Source: Mycolicibacterium rutilum
GTDB lineage: Bacteria > Actinomycetota > Actinomycetes > Mycobacteriales > Mycobacteriaceae
Assembly: GCF_900108565.1 (NCBI RefSeq)
Contig: NZ_LT629971.1
Span: 2,480,001 to 2,544,000, forward strand
Reading direction: 5' to 3'
DNA: 64,000 nucleotides
Below, piece after piece: positions 16,782 through 24,284 of the stretch (position 1 is the stretch's first letter; every line of letters starts with the position of its first letter). The position numbers and the translations under genes were made by a program. Below the pieces are notes generated by a model that saw only the letters and a program-made list of their open reading frames with translations, was not told the DNA's origin and did no database searches.

Positions 16782-17760
16782 CCGTAGCCGGTGTCACCGC
16801 CAGTTGCTCGCCGAGCACCGTCGCCGCGCGGTCCGCCTCCTCGGCGGTCTGAAGGTAGCGCTCCTGCATCCCGCCGGGGCCGACGGTGTCGGCCAGCCGC
16901 CGCGACATCTTTGCTTTCTCGCGCAAGCTGCGCAGCGCCACCCACAGCGCGCCCTCGATCTCGTCGTCGCGTGCCTTCAGCAGCGCGTCGGCGGTCCAAG
17001 CATGCCCCACCCGACAGCGGTAGCTGCTCGGCCCGACCTCGATGAGCGAACCGTTGCAGTCGGGGCACACGTAGCCCGAGTGCGGGCCCAATTCCTCCGA
17101 GTCGAACGATGTCGAGAACCGGCGGCCCATGGCGATGCGGTTCTCCAGATCCATGGTGTTGTCCGGTTCCATGTCGCGGACCTCGATCTCTCGCTCGAGC
17201 AGTTTCATCAACAAGGGTCCGATGTCGCTGGCCGTCACCTGGTGGTCGGCCACCCCGGCGTCGATGGCATTGGTGGGCATCGCCGGAAACATCGCGTCGT
17301 CGGGACGCTGGACGATCGTGGTGCCGCCCCGAGAGCGGATGGCCGCGGCGCCGAGCACGCCATCGTCGAGTACCCCCGACAGCAGCACGCCGACGGCGTG
17401 AGGCCCGAAAGACAGTGCGACTGAACGGAAGAGCGCGTTCACCGCCGGACGGCGGCCGTTCTCGGTGGGGCCCTCCGAAAGCAGGATGTGACCGTCGGCG
17501 ACCATCAGGTGACGGTCGGGCACACAGACGTAGATGTGCCCGGGCTTCAGCGCCGACCCGTCGGTGGCCGGTTCCGCAGGCAGCGGGCCTGCGCGGTCGA
17601 GGATCTTCGGCAGTACGCTCGGCGCCTCCGGCGGCATGTGCAGCACCACGAGGACGGCGTACGGCGCGTCCTGGGGCAGGTTCGCGACGAGGCGGGTGAG
17701 CGCCTCGACCCCACCGGCGGACGCCCCGACCGCCACCACCCGCAATTCGTCGTCCACCAC
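16762..17760 (-). CDS. CheB-type methylesterase without receiver domain, with C-terminal zinc-binding motif
   Basis: A 332-residue protein. Residues 5-190 are the CheB methylesterase domain with the catalytic triad S14 (GASAGG), H41 (VLHMPP) and D133 (SGVLDDG). The usual N-terminal receiver domain is absent. The C-terminal part has CPDC and YRCRVGH-W (~238-262), a likely zinc ribbon, followed by a helical tail. Classic CheB removes methyl esters from chemoreceptors; here no receptor, CheA or CheW is nearby. It heads the leftward unit CheB-like / STAS-ATPase / CheR-PAS, so the esterase and methyltransferase may act on a shared non-chemotactic protein. The GTG at 17760 is the start used; another GTG follows directly. 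Confidence 0.85.
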   Translation of the reverse strand: MVDDELRVVAVGASAGGVEALTRLVANLPQDAPYAVLVVLHMPPEAPSVLPKILDRAGPLPAEPATDGSALKPGHIYVCVPDRHLMVADGHILLSEGPTENGRRPAVNALFRSVALSFGPHAVGVLLSGVLDDGVLGAAAIRSRGGTTIVQRPDDAMFPAMPTNAIDAGVADHQVTASDIGPLLMKLLEREIEVRDMEPDNTMDLENRIAMGRRFSTSFDSEELGPHSGYVCPDCNGSLIEVGPSSYRCRVGHAWTADALLKARDDEIEGALWVALRSLREKAKMSRRLADTVGPGGMQERYLQTAEEADRAATVLGEQLAVTPATGESGGL

Positions 17761-17798
17761 TCCGGGCGGCTACCCGGCGATCGGCGGTGATAACCCTT

Positions 17799-18665
17799 TC
17801 AGACCTTCGCGATCACGTGCTCGGCGAATTTCTCGAGGTGCCGGATCTTGGTGTCGAGCGGTTCGGTGTCGGGACCGGTGATGTACGGGATCCGGAATCC
17901 GACGATGACGTCGGTGACACCCAGGTCCTCGAGGCGTTTGATGCCGTCGAGGCTGTAGGCGTCGGCGGAGATGACGTGGATCTCGAACGGGCCGGTGCGG
18001 CCCTCCTCCTCACGGATCTGCTTGAGCCGTTTGAGTAGAAGGTCGAGTTCCTCGGGCGAGCCGCCGCCGTGCATCCAACCGTCGTTGCGGGCGGCGCGCT
18101 TGAGTGCGGCGTCGGCGTGCCCGCCGATCAGGATCGGGATCGGCTCGGTGGGCGCCGGGGTCATCTTCGTTTTCGGGATGTCGTAGAACTCGCCGTGGAA
18201 CTCGAAGTACTCGCCGGTGGTCAGGCCGCGGATGATCTCGATGCACTCGTCCATCCGCTTGCCGCGCTTGGCGAACGGCACGTCCATCAACTCGTAGTCC
18301 TCGGGCCAGGGGCTGGTGCCGACACCGAGACCGAGGCGGTTGCCGAACAGCGCCGCCAGCGACCCGGCCTGCTTGGCGACCAGTGCGGGCGGGCGGATCG
18401 GCAGCTTGAGCACGAAGAAGTTGAACCGCAGGGTCGTCGTCACCGCGCTGAGCGCGCCGGCGAGCACGAACGCCTCGATGAACGCCTTGCCGTCGAGGAA
18501 TTCGCGGTTGCCGTCGAGGGTGTAGGGATATTTCGAGTAGGACTCAAAGGGGTAGGCGACGCTGTCGGCGATCGTCATCGCGTGATAGCCGGCGGCCTCG
18601 GCCGCCTGCGCCAGCGGCAGGTAGTAGGTGGGATCAGTCATCGCTTCGGCATAGGTGAACCGCAC
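17799..18665 (-). CDS. LLM-class (F420-type) oxidoreductase 1
   Basis: A 288-residue luciferase-like monooxygenase/F420 oxidoreductase fold. The start MRFTYAEAMTDPTYYLPLAQ, the segment GNRLGLGVGTSPWPEDYELM, IIRGLTTGEYFEFHGEFYDI, and PIPILIGGHADAALKRAARN are typical of the mycobacterial F420-dependent branch. The cofactor is inferred from family membership, since mycobacteria are rich in such enzymes. The start is the GTG at 18665. Eleven bases upstream lies a KstR-like palindrome (18674-18691), so expression may respond to sterol degradation. From memory the position matches Rv0940c of M. tuberculosis. The substrate is unknown. Confidence 0.85.
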   Translation of the reverse strand: MRFTYAEAMTDPTYYLPLAQAAEAAGYHAMTIADSVAYPFESYSKYPYTLDGNREFLDGKAFIEAFVLAGALSAVTTTLRFNFFVLKLPIRPPALVAKQAGSLAALFGNRLGLGVGTSPWPEDYELMDVPFAKRGKRMDECIEIIRGLTTGEYFEFHGEFYDIPKTKMTPAPTEPIPILIGGHADAALKRAARNDGWMHGGGSPEELDLLLKRLKQIREEEGRTGPFEIHVISADAYSLDGIKRLEDLGVTDVIVGFRIPYITGPDTEPLDTKIRHLEKFAEHVIAKV

Positions 18666-18673
18666 GCGGTCAT

Positions 18674-18691
18674 ACTAGAACGTGTTCTAGT
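18674..18691. promoter_or_regulatory. KstR-like operator between LLM oxidoreductase 1 and the DUF4235 gene
   Basis: ACTAGAACGTGTTCTAGT is a perfect palindrome with 8-base arms. Its core TAGAACGTGTTCTA (18676-18689) fits the published KstR consensus TNNAACNNGTTNNA at every fixed base. It is 11 bases before the GTG of the leftward oxidoreductase gene and about 40 bases before the rightward DUF4235 gene. KstR represses cholesterol-catabolism genes in mycobacteria. Confidence 0.75.
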
Positions 18692-18731
18692 CCAGGGTTT
18701 AGGGATTGGTGCGCCGGGAATCGCCGAGTGT

Positions 18732-18998
18732 GTGAGCGCAGCCAAGGCCATGTACAAACCCCTGTCGATCGTCAGCAGCGTCGTCGGCGGCCTGATCGCC
18801 GGCAAGATCTTCACCGAGATCTGGCAGCGGGTGAACCCGTCCGACGAAGAACCCGACCCGAAGGACCTCAGCCGCTCGACGCGTGAGGTGATGATCGCCG
18901 CCGCGCTGCAGGGCCTGCTCATCGGCGTGGTGCGCGCGGCGCTGGCCCGCGGCCAGGCGAAGGGCTTCCACGCGCTGACCAACGAGAACCCCGAGTAG
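18732..18998 (+). CDS. DUF4235 small membrane-associated protein
   Basis: A short protein of about 88 residues of the DUF4235 family, recognised by AMYKPLSIVSSVVGGLIAGK, FTEIWQRVN and the second hydrophobic stretch VMIAAALQGLLIGVVRAALA. Two hydrophobic helices joined by an acidic loop (PSDEEPDPKD) suggest a small membrane protein. The GTG at 18732 is chosen because it gives the family-like lead VSAAKAMYKP; an ATG at 18750 is the alternative. Neither has a strong ribosome site. It ends four bases before the GTG of the TPP enzyme gene, so the two are probably one transcript. The function of the family is unknown. Confidence 0.75.
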   Translation: MSAAKAMYKPLSIVSSVVGGLIAGKIFTEIWQRVNPSDEEPDPKDLSRSTREVMIAAALQGLLIGVVRAALARGQAKGFHALTNENPE

Positions 18999-19002
18999 CC
19001 GC

Positions 19003-20769
19003 GTGGCGAACCTCGTCGCCGACGCGATGGTCGCGCGGCTGCGCGACTGGGGGGTGACGCGGATCTTCGGCTACGCCGGCGACGGCGTCAACACGCTGCT
19101 CGGCGCCCTGGCGAGGGCGGGTGACCCCGAGTTCGTCTCGACCCGGCACGAGGAACTCGCGGCCTTCATGGCCTGCGGGCACGCCAAGTACACCGGCGAG
19201 GTCGGCGTCTGCCTGGCCACCCAGGGGCCCGGCGCGATCCATCTTCTCGCCGGCCTCTACGACGCGAAACTCGACCGTCGGCCGGTGGTGGCGATCGTCG
19301 GTCAGGTGGTGTCGACGGCGCTGGGCAGCGGCTATCTGCAGGAGGTCGACCTGCACACGTTGTTCAAGGACGTCTGCGCGCAGTATGTGCAGACCGTGTT
19401 CACGCCGGAGCAGATGCCCGCGGCGGTGGACAACGCGATGCGCACCGCGATCGCCACGTCGACCCCGACGTGTCTGATCGTGCCGCACGACGTCCAGAAG
19501 GCGTCGATGCCCGAGGAACTCGAGCACAGCCACGGAATCGTTCCGTCGTCGGCGGTCTACGCACGGCCGCACATCGTGGCCAGAGACGACGACGTCCGTC
19601 GCGCCGCCGAGGTGCTCAACGACGGCGCCAAGGTGGCGCTGCTGGTCGGCCGTGGCGCTGGGGGCGCCGAGGAGCAGATCCGCGACATCGTCGACGCGCT
19701 GGGCGCGGGCGCGACGACGTCGCTGCTGGGCAAGCCGGTGCTCGACGAGGCGGCGCCGTGGCACACCGGTGTGATGGGCCATCTCGGCACCACCGCGAGC
19801 GCCGAGTTGATGGCCGCCTGCGACACGCTGCTTATCGTCGGGAGCAACGACCCGTGGACGGAGTTCTACCCGAAACCCGGTCAGGCGCGGGCGGTTCAGG
19901 TCGACATCGAGCCGCGCGTGGTGGGCGCGAAGTATCCGATCGACGTGGCGGTGACCGGAGATGCGGCCGATGCACTGTCGCGGTTGCTGCCACTGCTGCG
20001 CCGCAAGGACGACCGGCAGTGGCAGCAGCAGGTCACGCAGTGGACCGAACGGTGGCACCGCGAATCCGCGCAACGTGCTGAGGTGCAGGGCGAATCGGCG
20101 AACCCGGAGTTCGTGGTGCGGGCGCTGTCCGAACACCTGCCGGGCGACGCGCGCGTCGCGGTCGACGTCGGGTCGGCGACGTACTGGTACGCCCGACACC
20201 TGCGGTTGCCGCGCGACGTGCCGGCCCACGTGTCGGGATACCTCGCGTCGATGGGGTGTGCGCTGCCGTACGGCGTCGCGGCCAAACTCGATGCCCCGGA
20301 CCGCCCGGTGGTCGCGCTGGTCGGCGACGGCGCCATGCAGATGAGCGGGCTGCTCGAGCTCGTCACGCTGGCCGACCGGTGGCGTGACTGGGCGGATCCC
20401 CGGTTCGTGGTGCTGGTGCTGCACAACCGCGACCTGAGCGAAGTGTCCTGGGAACAGCGGGAAATGGAAGGCGACCCGCGGTTCTCGGCGTCACAGGACG
20501 TGCCGTCGTTCCCCTATGCGGACTACGCCCAGTTGCTGGGTCTGCGCGGAATCCGCATCACCGAGTCCGGCCAGGCGCACGAGGCGTGGCGACAGGCGCT
20601 CGAAGCGGACCGCCCGACCGTGATCGAGGCGCTCGTCGACCCCGCGACGCCGCTGCTGCCCCCGCTGATGCCATCATCGAAGACCGACACGGTACTCAGC
20701 GCGCTGAACGTCGAGTCCAACAGCGCTGCGGCGCAGCGGGTCACGGACCAGAGCGAAGGGCAATCCTAG
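19003..20769 (+). CDS. Thiamine-diphosphate enzyme, pyruvate oxidase/acetolactate synthase type
   Basis: A 588-residue TPP-dependent enzyme with the usual three domains: pyrimidine-binding (1-170, cofactor-activating E50 in TRHEELAAFM), central Rossmann-like (190-330, ALLVGRGAGGAEEQI), and PP-binding (360-540) with the motif GDGAMQMSG ending in HNRD. The pattern is closest to PoxB-like pyruvate:quinone oxidoreductases and unassigned 'thiamine pyrophosphate-requiring' proteins. It has no obvious C-terminal membrane-anchor helix like that of E. coli PoxB; the tail is hydrophilic. The start is the GTG at 19003. The stop overlaps, tail to tail, that of the DUF4873 gene by four bases. The real substrate is uncertain. 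Confidence 0.85.
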   Translation: MANLVADAMVARLRDWGVTRIFGYAGDGVNTLLGALARAGDPEFVSTRHEELAAFMACGHAKYTGEVGVCLATQGPGAIHLLAGLYDAKLDRRPVVAIVGQVVSTALGSGYLQEVDLHTLFKDVCAQYVQTVFTPEQMPAAVDNAMRTAIATSTPTCLIVPHDVQKASMPEELEHSHGIVPSSAVYARPHIVARDDDVRRAAEVLNDGAKVALLVGRGAGGAEEQIRDIVDALGAGATTSLLGKPVLDEAAPWHTGVMGHLGTTASAELMAACDTLLIVGSNDPWTEFYPKPGQARAVQVDIEPRVVGAKYPIDVAVTGDAADALSRLLPLLRRKDDRQWQQQVTQWTERWHRESAQRAEVQGESANPEFVVRALSEHLPGDARVAVDVGSATYWYARHLRLPRDVPAHVSGYLASMGCALPYGVAAKLDAPDRPVVALVGDGAMQMSGLLELVTLADRWRDWADPRFVVLVLHNRDLSEVSWEQREMEGDPRFSASQDVPSFPYADYAQLLGLRGIRITESGQAHEAWRQALEADRPTVIEALVDPATPLLPPLMPSSKTDTVLSALNVESNSAAAQRVTDQSEGQS

Positions 20770-21032
20770 ATCTCGTACGGGGGAGCGCCGACACCGACGA
20801 CGGTGTGGGTGCCCCAGGGCGTGATCTCGGTCAGCTGACCGTCAGCGCTGCGGTCCCCGATCAACAGACGTACCTTCTGCGGCAAGCGCGCCGGCGCGGC
20901 CAGGTCGAAAACCATTCCACGCCAGTGATACCGGCCGTCGATCGGATCGAGGTGACCGGTCAGGCGCACCCGCACCGGATGGTCGGTGTCGTCGAGCCGC
21001 GCGGCCGCCGGCCCGTCGTACACGGCGGTCAT
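20766..21032 (-). CDS. DUF4873 domain protein
   Basis: An 88-residue protein consisting of a DUF4873-like domain: HPVRVRLTGHLDPIDGRYHW, GMVFDL, RLPQKVRLLIGDRSADGQL and TPWGTHTVVGVGAPPYEI. The same domain is often attached to the end of flavin monooxygenases in mycobacteria; here it stands alone. The ATG at 21032 overlaps the stop of the diiron oxygenase gene by four bases (ATGA), so the two proteins are co-translated and may act together. An upstream in-frame start nine codons earlier would lie within the oxygenase gene. The biochemical role of the domain is not known. Confidence 0.75.
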   Translation of the reverse strand: MTAVYDGPAAARLDDTDHPVRVRLTGHLDPIDGRYHWRGMVFDLAAPARLPQKVRLLIGDRSADGQLTEITPWGTHTVVGVGAPPYEI

Positions 21033-21931
21033 GCGGGCAGAAACCCGCTTCGGCGCCACATCCTGCGTGCGATGGGCCCGAGCAGCCCCACCTCGTCGAG
21101 GAACGCGGCCAGCGGAGCGAAGCCCGCGACCTGAGTCTCGATACGGTGCGGGCTGCGCCGCGCCATCCGTCGCGCCTGCCTGGCATCGAGCCCGACGCGG
21201 TGATACTGCACCTTGTTCGTGAACAGGAAACGGAAGAAGTAGCCGCCCAGCCCGTTGATATTGGACACCACGAACTTCGGCAGCGGGCGCATGTTCGGTA
21301 CCCGCCTGCGCAGCCCGTCGCGGGCGAACTGGATGTGCCGGGCCTCCTCGGTGACGTGAATCCGCATAAGCCGCTGCACGATCGGCTGCAGCTCATCGTC
21401 GTCCATCATCCTGCGCTGCAGCGAGTCGAAGATCTCCTCGCCGATCAGCGCCGCCACCCACAGCGCCGCACCCTGGAACGCGAACGGCAGCGCGTTGATG
21501 ATCACGCGCTGATACCACCTGGGCCACACCGGCTTTGCCCCGACGCGTTCGATCGCCTTGCCGAACATCACCATGTGGCGGGTCTCGTCGCCGAGTTCGG
21601 TCAACTCGTAGTGGGTGGCGCTGGCGGTCGGGTCCTGGTGCATCATCTTGCGCAGCAGCGACTGGTTGAGGATGTTCTCGAACCAGATGCCCGCCGACAG
21701 CGTGTTGACCAGTTCTTGACGGCTCAGTTCGATCTGCTGCTCGCGTGTCATCGCGTCCCACAGCGGGGTGCCGTACAGCGAGACGACCTTGGGCGGCAGG
21801 AAGAACTTGTCGGGGTCCAGCGGGGCGTCCCAGTCGATGTCGACGACGGGCGCGTAGGACCGCTTCACCGAACCTCGCAGCAGGCGTTCGGAGGACTCGT
21901 TGCGAGTGGGGCTCGGCGCTGAGCTGGTCAT
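21029..21931 (-). CDS. AurF-like diiron oxygenase
   Basis: A 300-residue helical protein of the AurF (p-aminobenzoate N-oxygenase) family. Likely iron ligands are in TELGDETRHMVMF and VTEEARHIQFAR (two E-x-x-H type pairs) plus IGEEIFD. Family members use a non-haem diiron centre to oxidise amines or C-H bonds; the mycobacterial substrates are unknown. The ATG at 21931 has GAAGGGA upstream, and a textbook promoter lies at 21962-21990. It is followed by the overlapping DUF4873 gene. The position corresponds roughly to oxygenase genes of the Rv0939-Rv0943c region of M. tuberculosis, but I do not claim orthology. Confidence 0.82.
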   Translation of the reverse strand: MTSSAPSPTRNESSERLLRGSVKRSYAPVVDIDWDAPLDPDKFFLPPKVVSLYGTPLWDAMTREQQIELSRQELVNTLSAGIWFENILNQSLLRKMMHQDPTASATHYELTELGDETRHMVMFGKAIERVGAKPVWPRWYQRVIINALPFAFQGAALWVAALIGEEIFDSLQRRMMDDDELQPIVQRLMRIHVTEEARHIQFARDGLRRRVPNMRPLPKFVVSNINGLGGYFFRFLFTNKVQYHRVGLDARQARRMARRSPHRIETQVAGFAPLAAFLDEVGLLGPIARRMWRRSGFLPA

Positions 21932-21961
21932 CGTTGACGTCCCTTCCGTGACGGTTCACCC

Positions 21962-21990
21962 AAGGTATGCAGCGATGTTGAGTTAGTCAA
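21962..21990 (-). promoter_or_regulatory. Promoter of the diiron oxygenase operon
   Basis: Read leftward, TTGACT (21990-21985) and TACCTT (21967-21962) are 17 bases apart, close to the sigma-A consensus. The -35 lies inside TTGACTAACTCAA, an imperfect palindrome that could hold a TetR-type repressor. The transcript start would fall near 21955, 24 bases before the ATG. Confidence 0.6.
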
Positions 21991-22058
21991 TACCCGCGGT
22001 ACCGCATACTGCGGGTAACACGCCGTTTCGGTCCGTCGCTCCCGGGTATCGGGGTGGC

Positions 22059-23111
22059 ATGCAGACCGATGAGGCCACGAAGGCGGGCTCCCCGCCGGAT
22101 CCGGACGACCCGCGCAAACCGGATTCGCCGACCGACCTGACCCGGCCGTCGCTGCTCTACGCCATGCGCAAGGCCGTCCGCGAGTTCCAGCACGACGAGT
22201 GCACCGACCTGGCCGCGGCGCTGACCTACTACGCGGTGCTGTCCATCTTCCCGGCGCTCGTCGTCGTGGTGTCCCTGCTCGGTGTGTTCGGCCAGGGGCG
22301 GCGCACCGTCGACGCCCTGCTCGACATCGCCGACGACGTGGCGCCGGCATCCGCGCTGGACACCCTGCGGCCGACGATCGAGCAGCTGGTGGCCTCGCCG
22401 TCGGCGGGGTTCGCGCTCGTCGTCGGCATCGTCGGCGCGCTGTGGTCGGCATCGGGGTTCGTCGGCGCGTTCGGGCGGGCGATGAACCGCATCTACGAGA
22501 TCGAGGAAGGCCGGCCGGTGTGGAAACTGCGCCCGGTGCAGCTGCTGCTGACGCTGGCCGGGTTGGTGATGGCCGCCGCCGTGGTGTTCATGCTGGCGGT
22601 CAGCGGCCCGGTGGCCCAGGCACTCGGCGACGCGGTTGGGCTGGGCGACGCCGCGGTCACCGTCTGGAACATCGCCCGCTGGCCGCTGATCCTGCTGTGC
22701 GTCGTGCTCGCGGTGGCGATCCTGTACTACGTAACTCCCAACGTCGAACAACCGAAGTTCCGGTGGATCAGCGGCGGCGCCGCGCTGGCGATCGTGGTGT
22801 GGTTGGTGGCGTCGCTGCTGTTCGGCCTCTACGTCGCGAACTTCAGCAGCTACAACAAGACCTATGGGGCACTGGCCGGCGTCATCGTGTTCCTGCTGTG
22901 GCTGTGGATCACCAACCTGGCGTTGTTGTTCGGCGCCGAGGTGGACGCCGAGGTGGAACGCAGCAGGCAACTGCAGGCCGGCATGCCCGCCGAACACGAA
23001 CTGCAGCTCCCGCCGAAGGACACCCGCAACCTGCGCAAGGAGGAGGCCGCGGCCGAGAAGGACGTCAAGCGGGCGCGCAAGCTTCGCTTTTCGCGGGGCC
23101 GCAAGCACTGA
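22059..23111 (+). CDS. YihY/BrkB-family membrane protein
   Basis: A 350-residue inner-membrane protein of the YihY/virulence factor BrkB family (once called ribonuclease BN). About six helices lie between residues 50 and 300. Family landmarks are DLAAALTYYAVLSIFPAL, LWSASGFVGAFGRAMNRIYEI, YYVTPN and FSSYNKTYGALAGVIVFLLW. Both ends are hydrophilic, with a charged C-tail (KEEAAAEKDVKRARKLR). The ATG at 22059 is preceded by a GGGTGGC stretch. It lies 127 bases from the divergent diiron gene and is followed 16 bases later by cobF. The biochemical function of the family is unsettled. Confidence 0.88.
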   Translation: MQTDEATKAGSPPDPDDPRKPDSPTDLTRPSLLYAMRKAVREFQHDECTDLAAALTYYAVLSIFPALVVVVSLLGVFGQGRRTVDALLDIADDVAPASALDTLRPTIEQLVASPSAGFALVVGIVGALWSASGFVGAFGRAMNRIYEIEEGRPVWKLRPVQLLLTLAGLVMAAAVVFMLAVSGPVAQALGDAVGLGDAAVTVWNIARWPLILLCVVLAVAILYYVTPNVEQPKFRWISGGAALAIVVWLVASLLFGLYVANFSSYNKTYGALAGVIVFLLWLWITNLALLFGAEVDAEVERSRQLQAGMPAEHELQLPPKDTRNLRKEEAAAEKDVKRARKLRFSRGRKH

Positions 23112-23116
23112 CGGCA

Positions 23117-23122
23117 TACTCT
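23117..23122 (+). promoter_or_regulatory. -10 element for a leaderless cobF transcript
   Basis: TACTCT ends five bases before the GTG at 23128, which would put the transcription start on the start codon. No Shine-Dalgarno sequence is present. Leaderless transcripts are common in mycobacteria. Confidence 0.45.
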
Positions 23123-23127
23123 GCGGC

Positions 23128-23871
23128 GTGACCCGTCGAATTCACGTCATCGGCATCGGGGCGGGCGACCCGGACCACGTGACCGCGCAGGCGGTCACCG
23201 CGCTCAACGACACCCAGGTGTTCTTCGCGATGGACAAGGGCGCCCAGAAGGACGACCTGGTCGCGTTGCGGCGCGAGATCTGCCGTCGGTTCATCCGCGA
23301 ACCCGGCTACCGGTTCGTCGCGCTGCCCGACCCGCCGCGCGCCAAGGACGGCGACTATCGGCAGGCGGTCGCCGACTGGCATGCCGCGCGGGCCCGCATG
23401 TGGGCGGACGCGATCACCGCCGAACTCGGGCCCGACGGTGTCGGCGCCTTTCTGGCGTGGGGTGATCCGTCGCTGTACGACAGCACCCTGCGGATACTGG
23501 AAACGGTTGCCGGGCAAGTCGACATCGACTACGACGTGATCCCCGGCGTCACCGCGATCCAGGCCCTGACCGCGCGGCACCGTATCCCGCTCAACGATGT
23601 CGGCGAACCGGTGCTGATCACCACCGGCAGGCAGCTGCGCGAGCACGGGCTGGCCGGGAGCGCGGTGGTGATGCTCGACGCCGACTGTTCGTTTCTGACC
23701 TGCCCCGCGTCGACTCGCATCTGGTGGGGCGCCTACCTCGGCACACCGCACGAGATCTTGATGTCCGGCACGGTCGGTGAGATCGGCGACGAGATCGCGC
23801 GGCTGCGCGCCGACGCCAGGGCCCGGCACGGCTGGATCATGGACACCTACCTGCTGCGTTCGGCACACTGA
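23128..23871 (+). CDS. cobF: Precorrin-6A synthase (deacetylating) CobF
   Basis: A 247-residue SAM-dependent tetrapyrrole methylase. It starts RRIHVIGIGAGDPDHVTAQA, the typical first Rossmann strand, and has FLAWGDPSLYDSTLRILE, DVIPGVTAIQALTARHRIPL and GQ/GRQLREHGL-like segments of CobF. CobF methylates C-1 and removes the acetyl group in aerobic cobalamin synthesis, forming precorrin-6A. No other cob gene is nearby, which is how I remember the mycobacterial arrangement. The GTG at 23128 is chosen because upstream in-frame sequence lies within the YihY gene and a -10 element is positioned for leaderless expression. Its end overlaps the possible start of the small membrane protein gene. Confidence 0.87.
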   Translation: MTRRIHVIGIGAGDPDHVTAQAVTALNDTQVFFAMDKGAQKDDLVALRREICRRFIREPGYRFVALPDPPRAKDGDYRQAVADWHAARARMWADAITAELGPDGVGAFLAWGDPSLYDSTLRILETVAGQVDIDYDVIPGVTAIQALTARHRIPLNDVGEPVLITTGRQLREHGLAGSAVVMLDADCSFLTCPASTRIWWGAYLGTPHEILMSGTVGEIGDEIARLRADARARHGWIMDTYLLRSAH

Positions 23872-24268
23872 CCGCACGACCGGCTTCCTGCTGCGTGCCG
23901 CGCTGACCGGATTCGCACTGTGGGTGGTGACGCTGATCGTGCCCGGCATCCGGTTCGTCGGCGCCGAATCCCGGCTCGCCGAGATCGGCATCGTCTTCGT
24001 CGTCGCGGTGATCTTCGGTTTGGTCAACGCGATCATCAAGCCGATCGTGCAGATCATCTCGATCCCGCTCTACATCGTCACGCTCGGGCTGTTCCACATC
24101 GTCATCAATGCGTTCATGCTGTGGATCACCTCGTGGATCACCGAGCACACCACGCACTGGGGACTGTTCATCGACGACTTCTGGTGGACGGCGATCTGGG
24201 CCGCGATCGTGTTGTCGATCGTGAGCTGGGCGCTGTCTCTCGTTACCGGCGGCCTCGGACGGCGCTGA
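23777..24268 (+). CDS. Small four-helix membrane protein (phage holin/YvlD family-like), start unclear
   Basis: The recognisable part begins at ~23876 with TGFLLRAALTGFALWVVTL and runs through four hydrophobic helices (ending SIVSWALSLVTGGLGRR), as in the 'phage holin family' or YvlD membrane proteins. About 130 residues are real. There is no ATG, GTG or TTG between the cobF stop and the first helix; the codon where the family usually starts is ACG (23876-23878). The only in-frame canonical start upstream is the ATG at 23777, inside cobF and giving 33 unrelated residues; the next, a GTG at 23924, removes part of helix 1. I give the longer range as the limit. The function is unknown. Confidence 0.65.
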   Translation: MRSATRSRGCAPTPGPGTAGSWTPTCCVRHTDRTTGFLLRAALTGFALWVVTLIVPGIRFVGAESRLAEIGIVFVVAVIFGLVNAIIKPIVQIISIPLYIVTLGLFHIVINAFMLWITSWITEHTTHWGLFIDDFWWTAIWAAIVLSIVSWALSLVTGGLGRR

Positions 24269-24284
24269 CCGGCACACTGGAACC

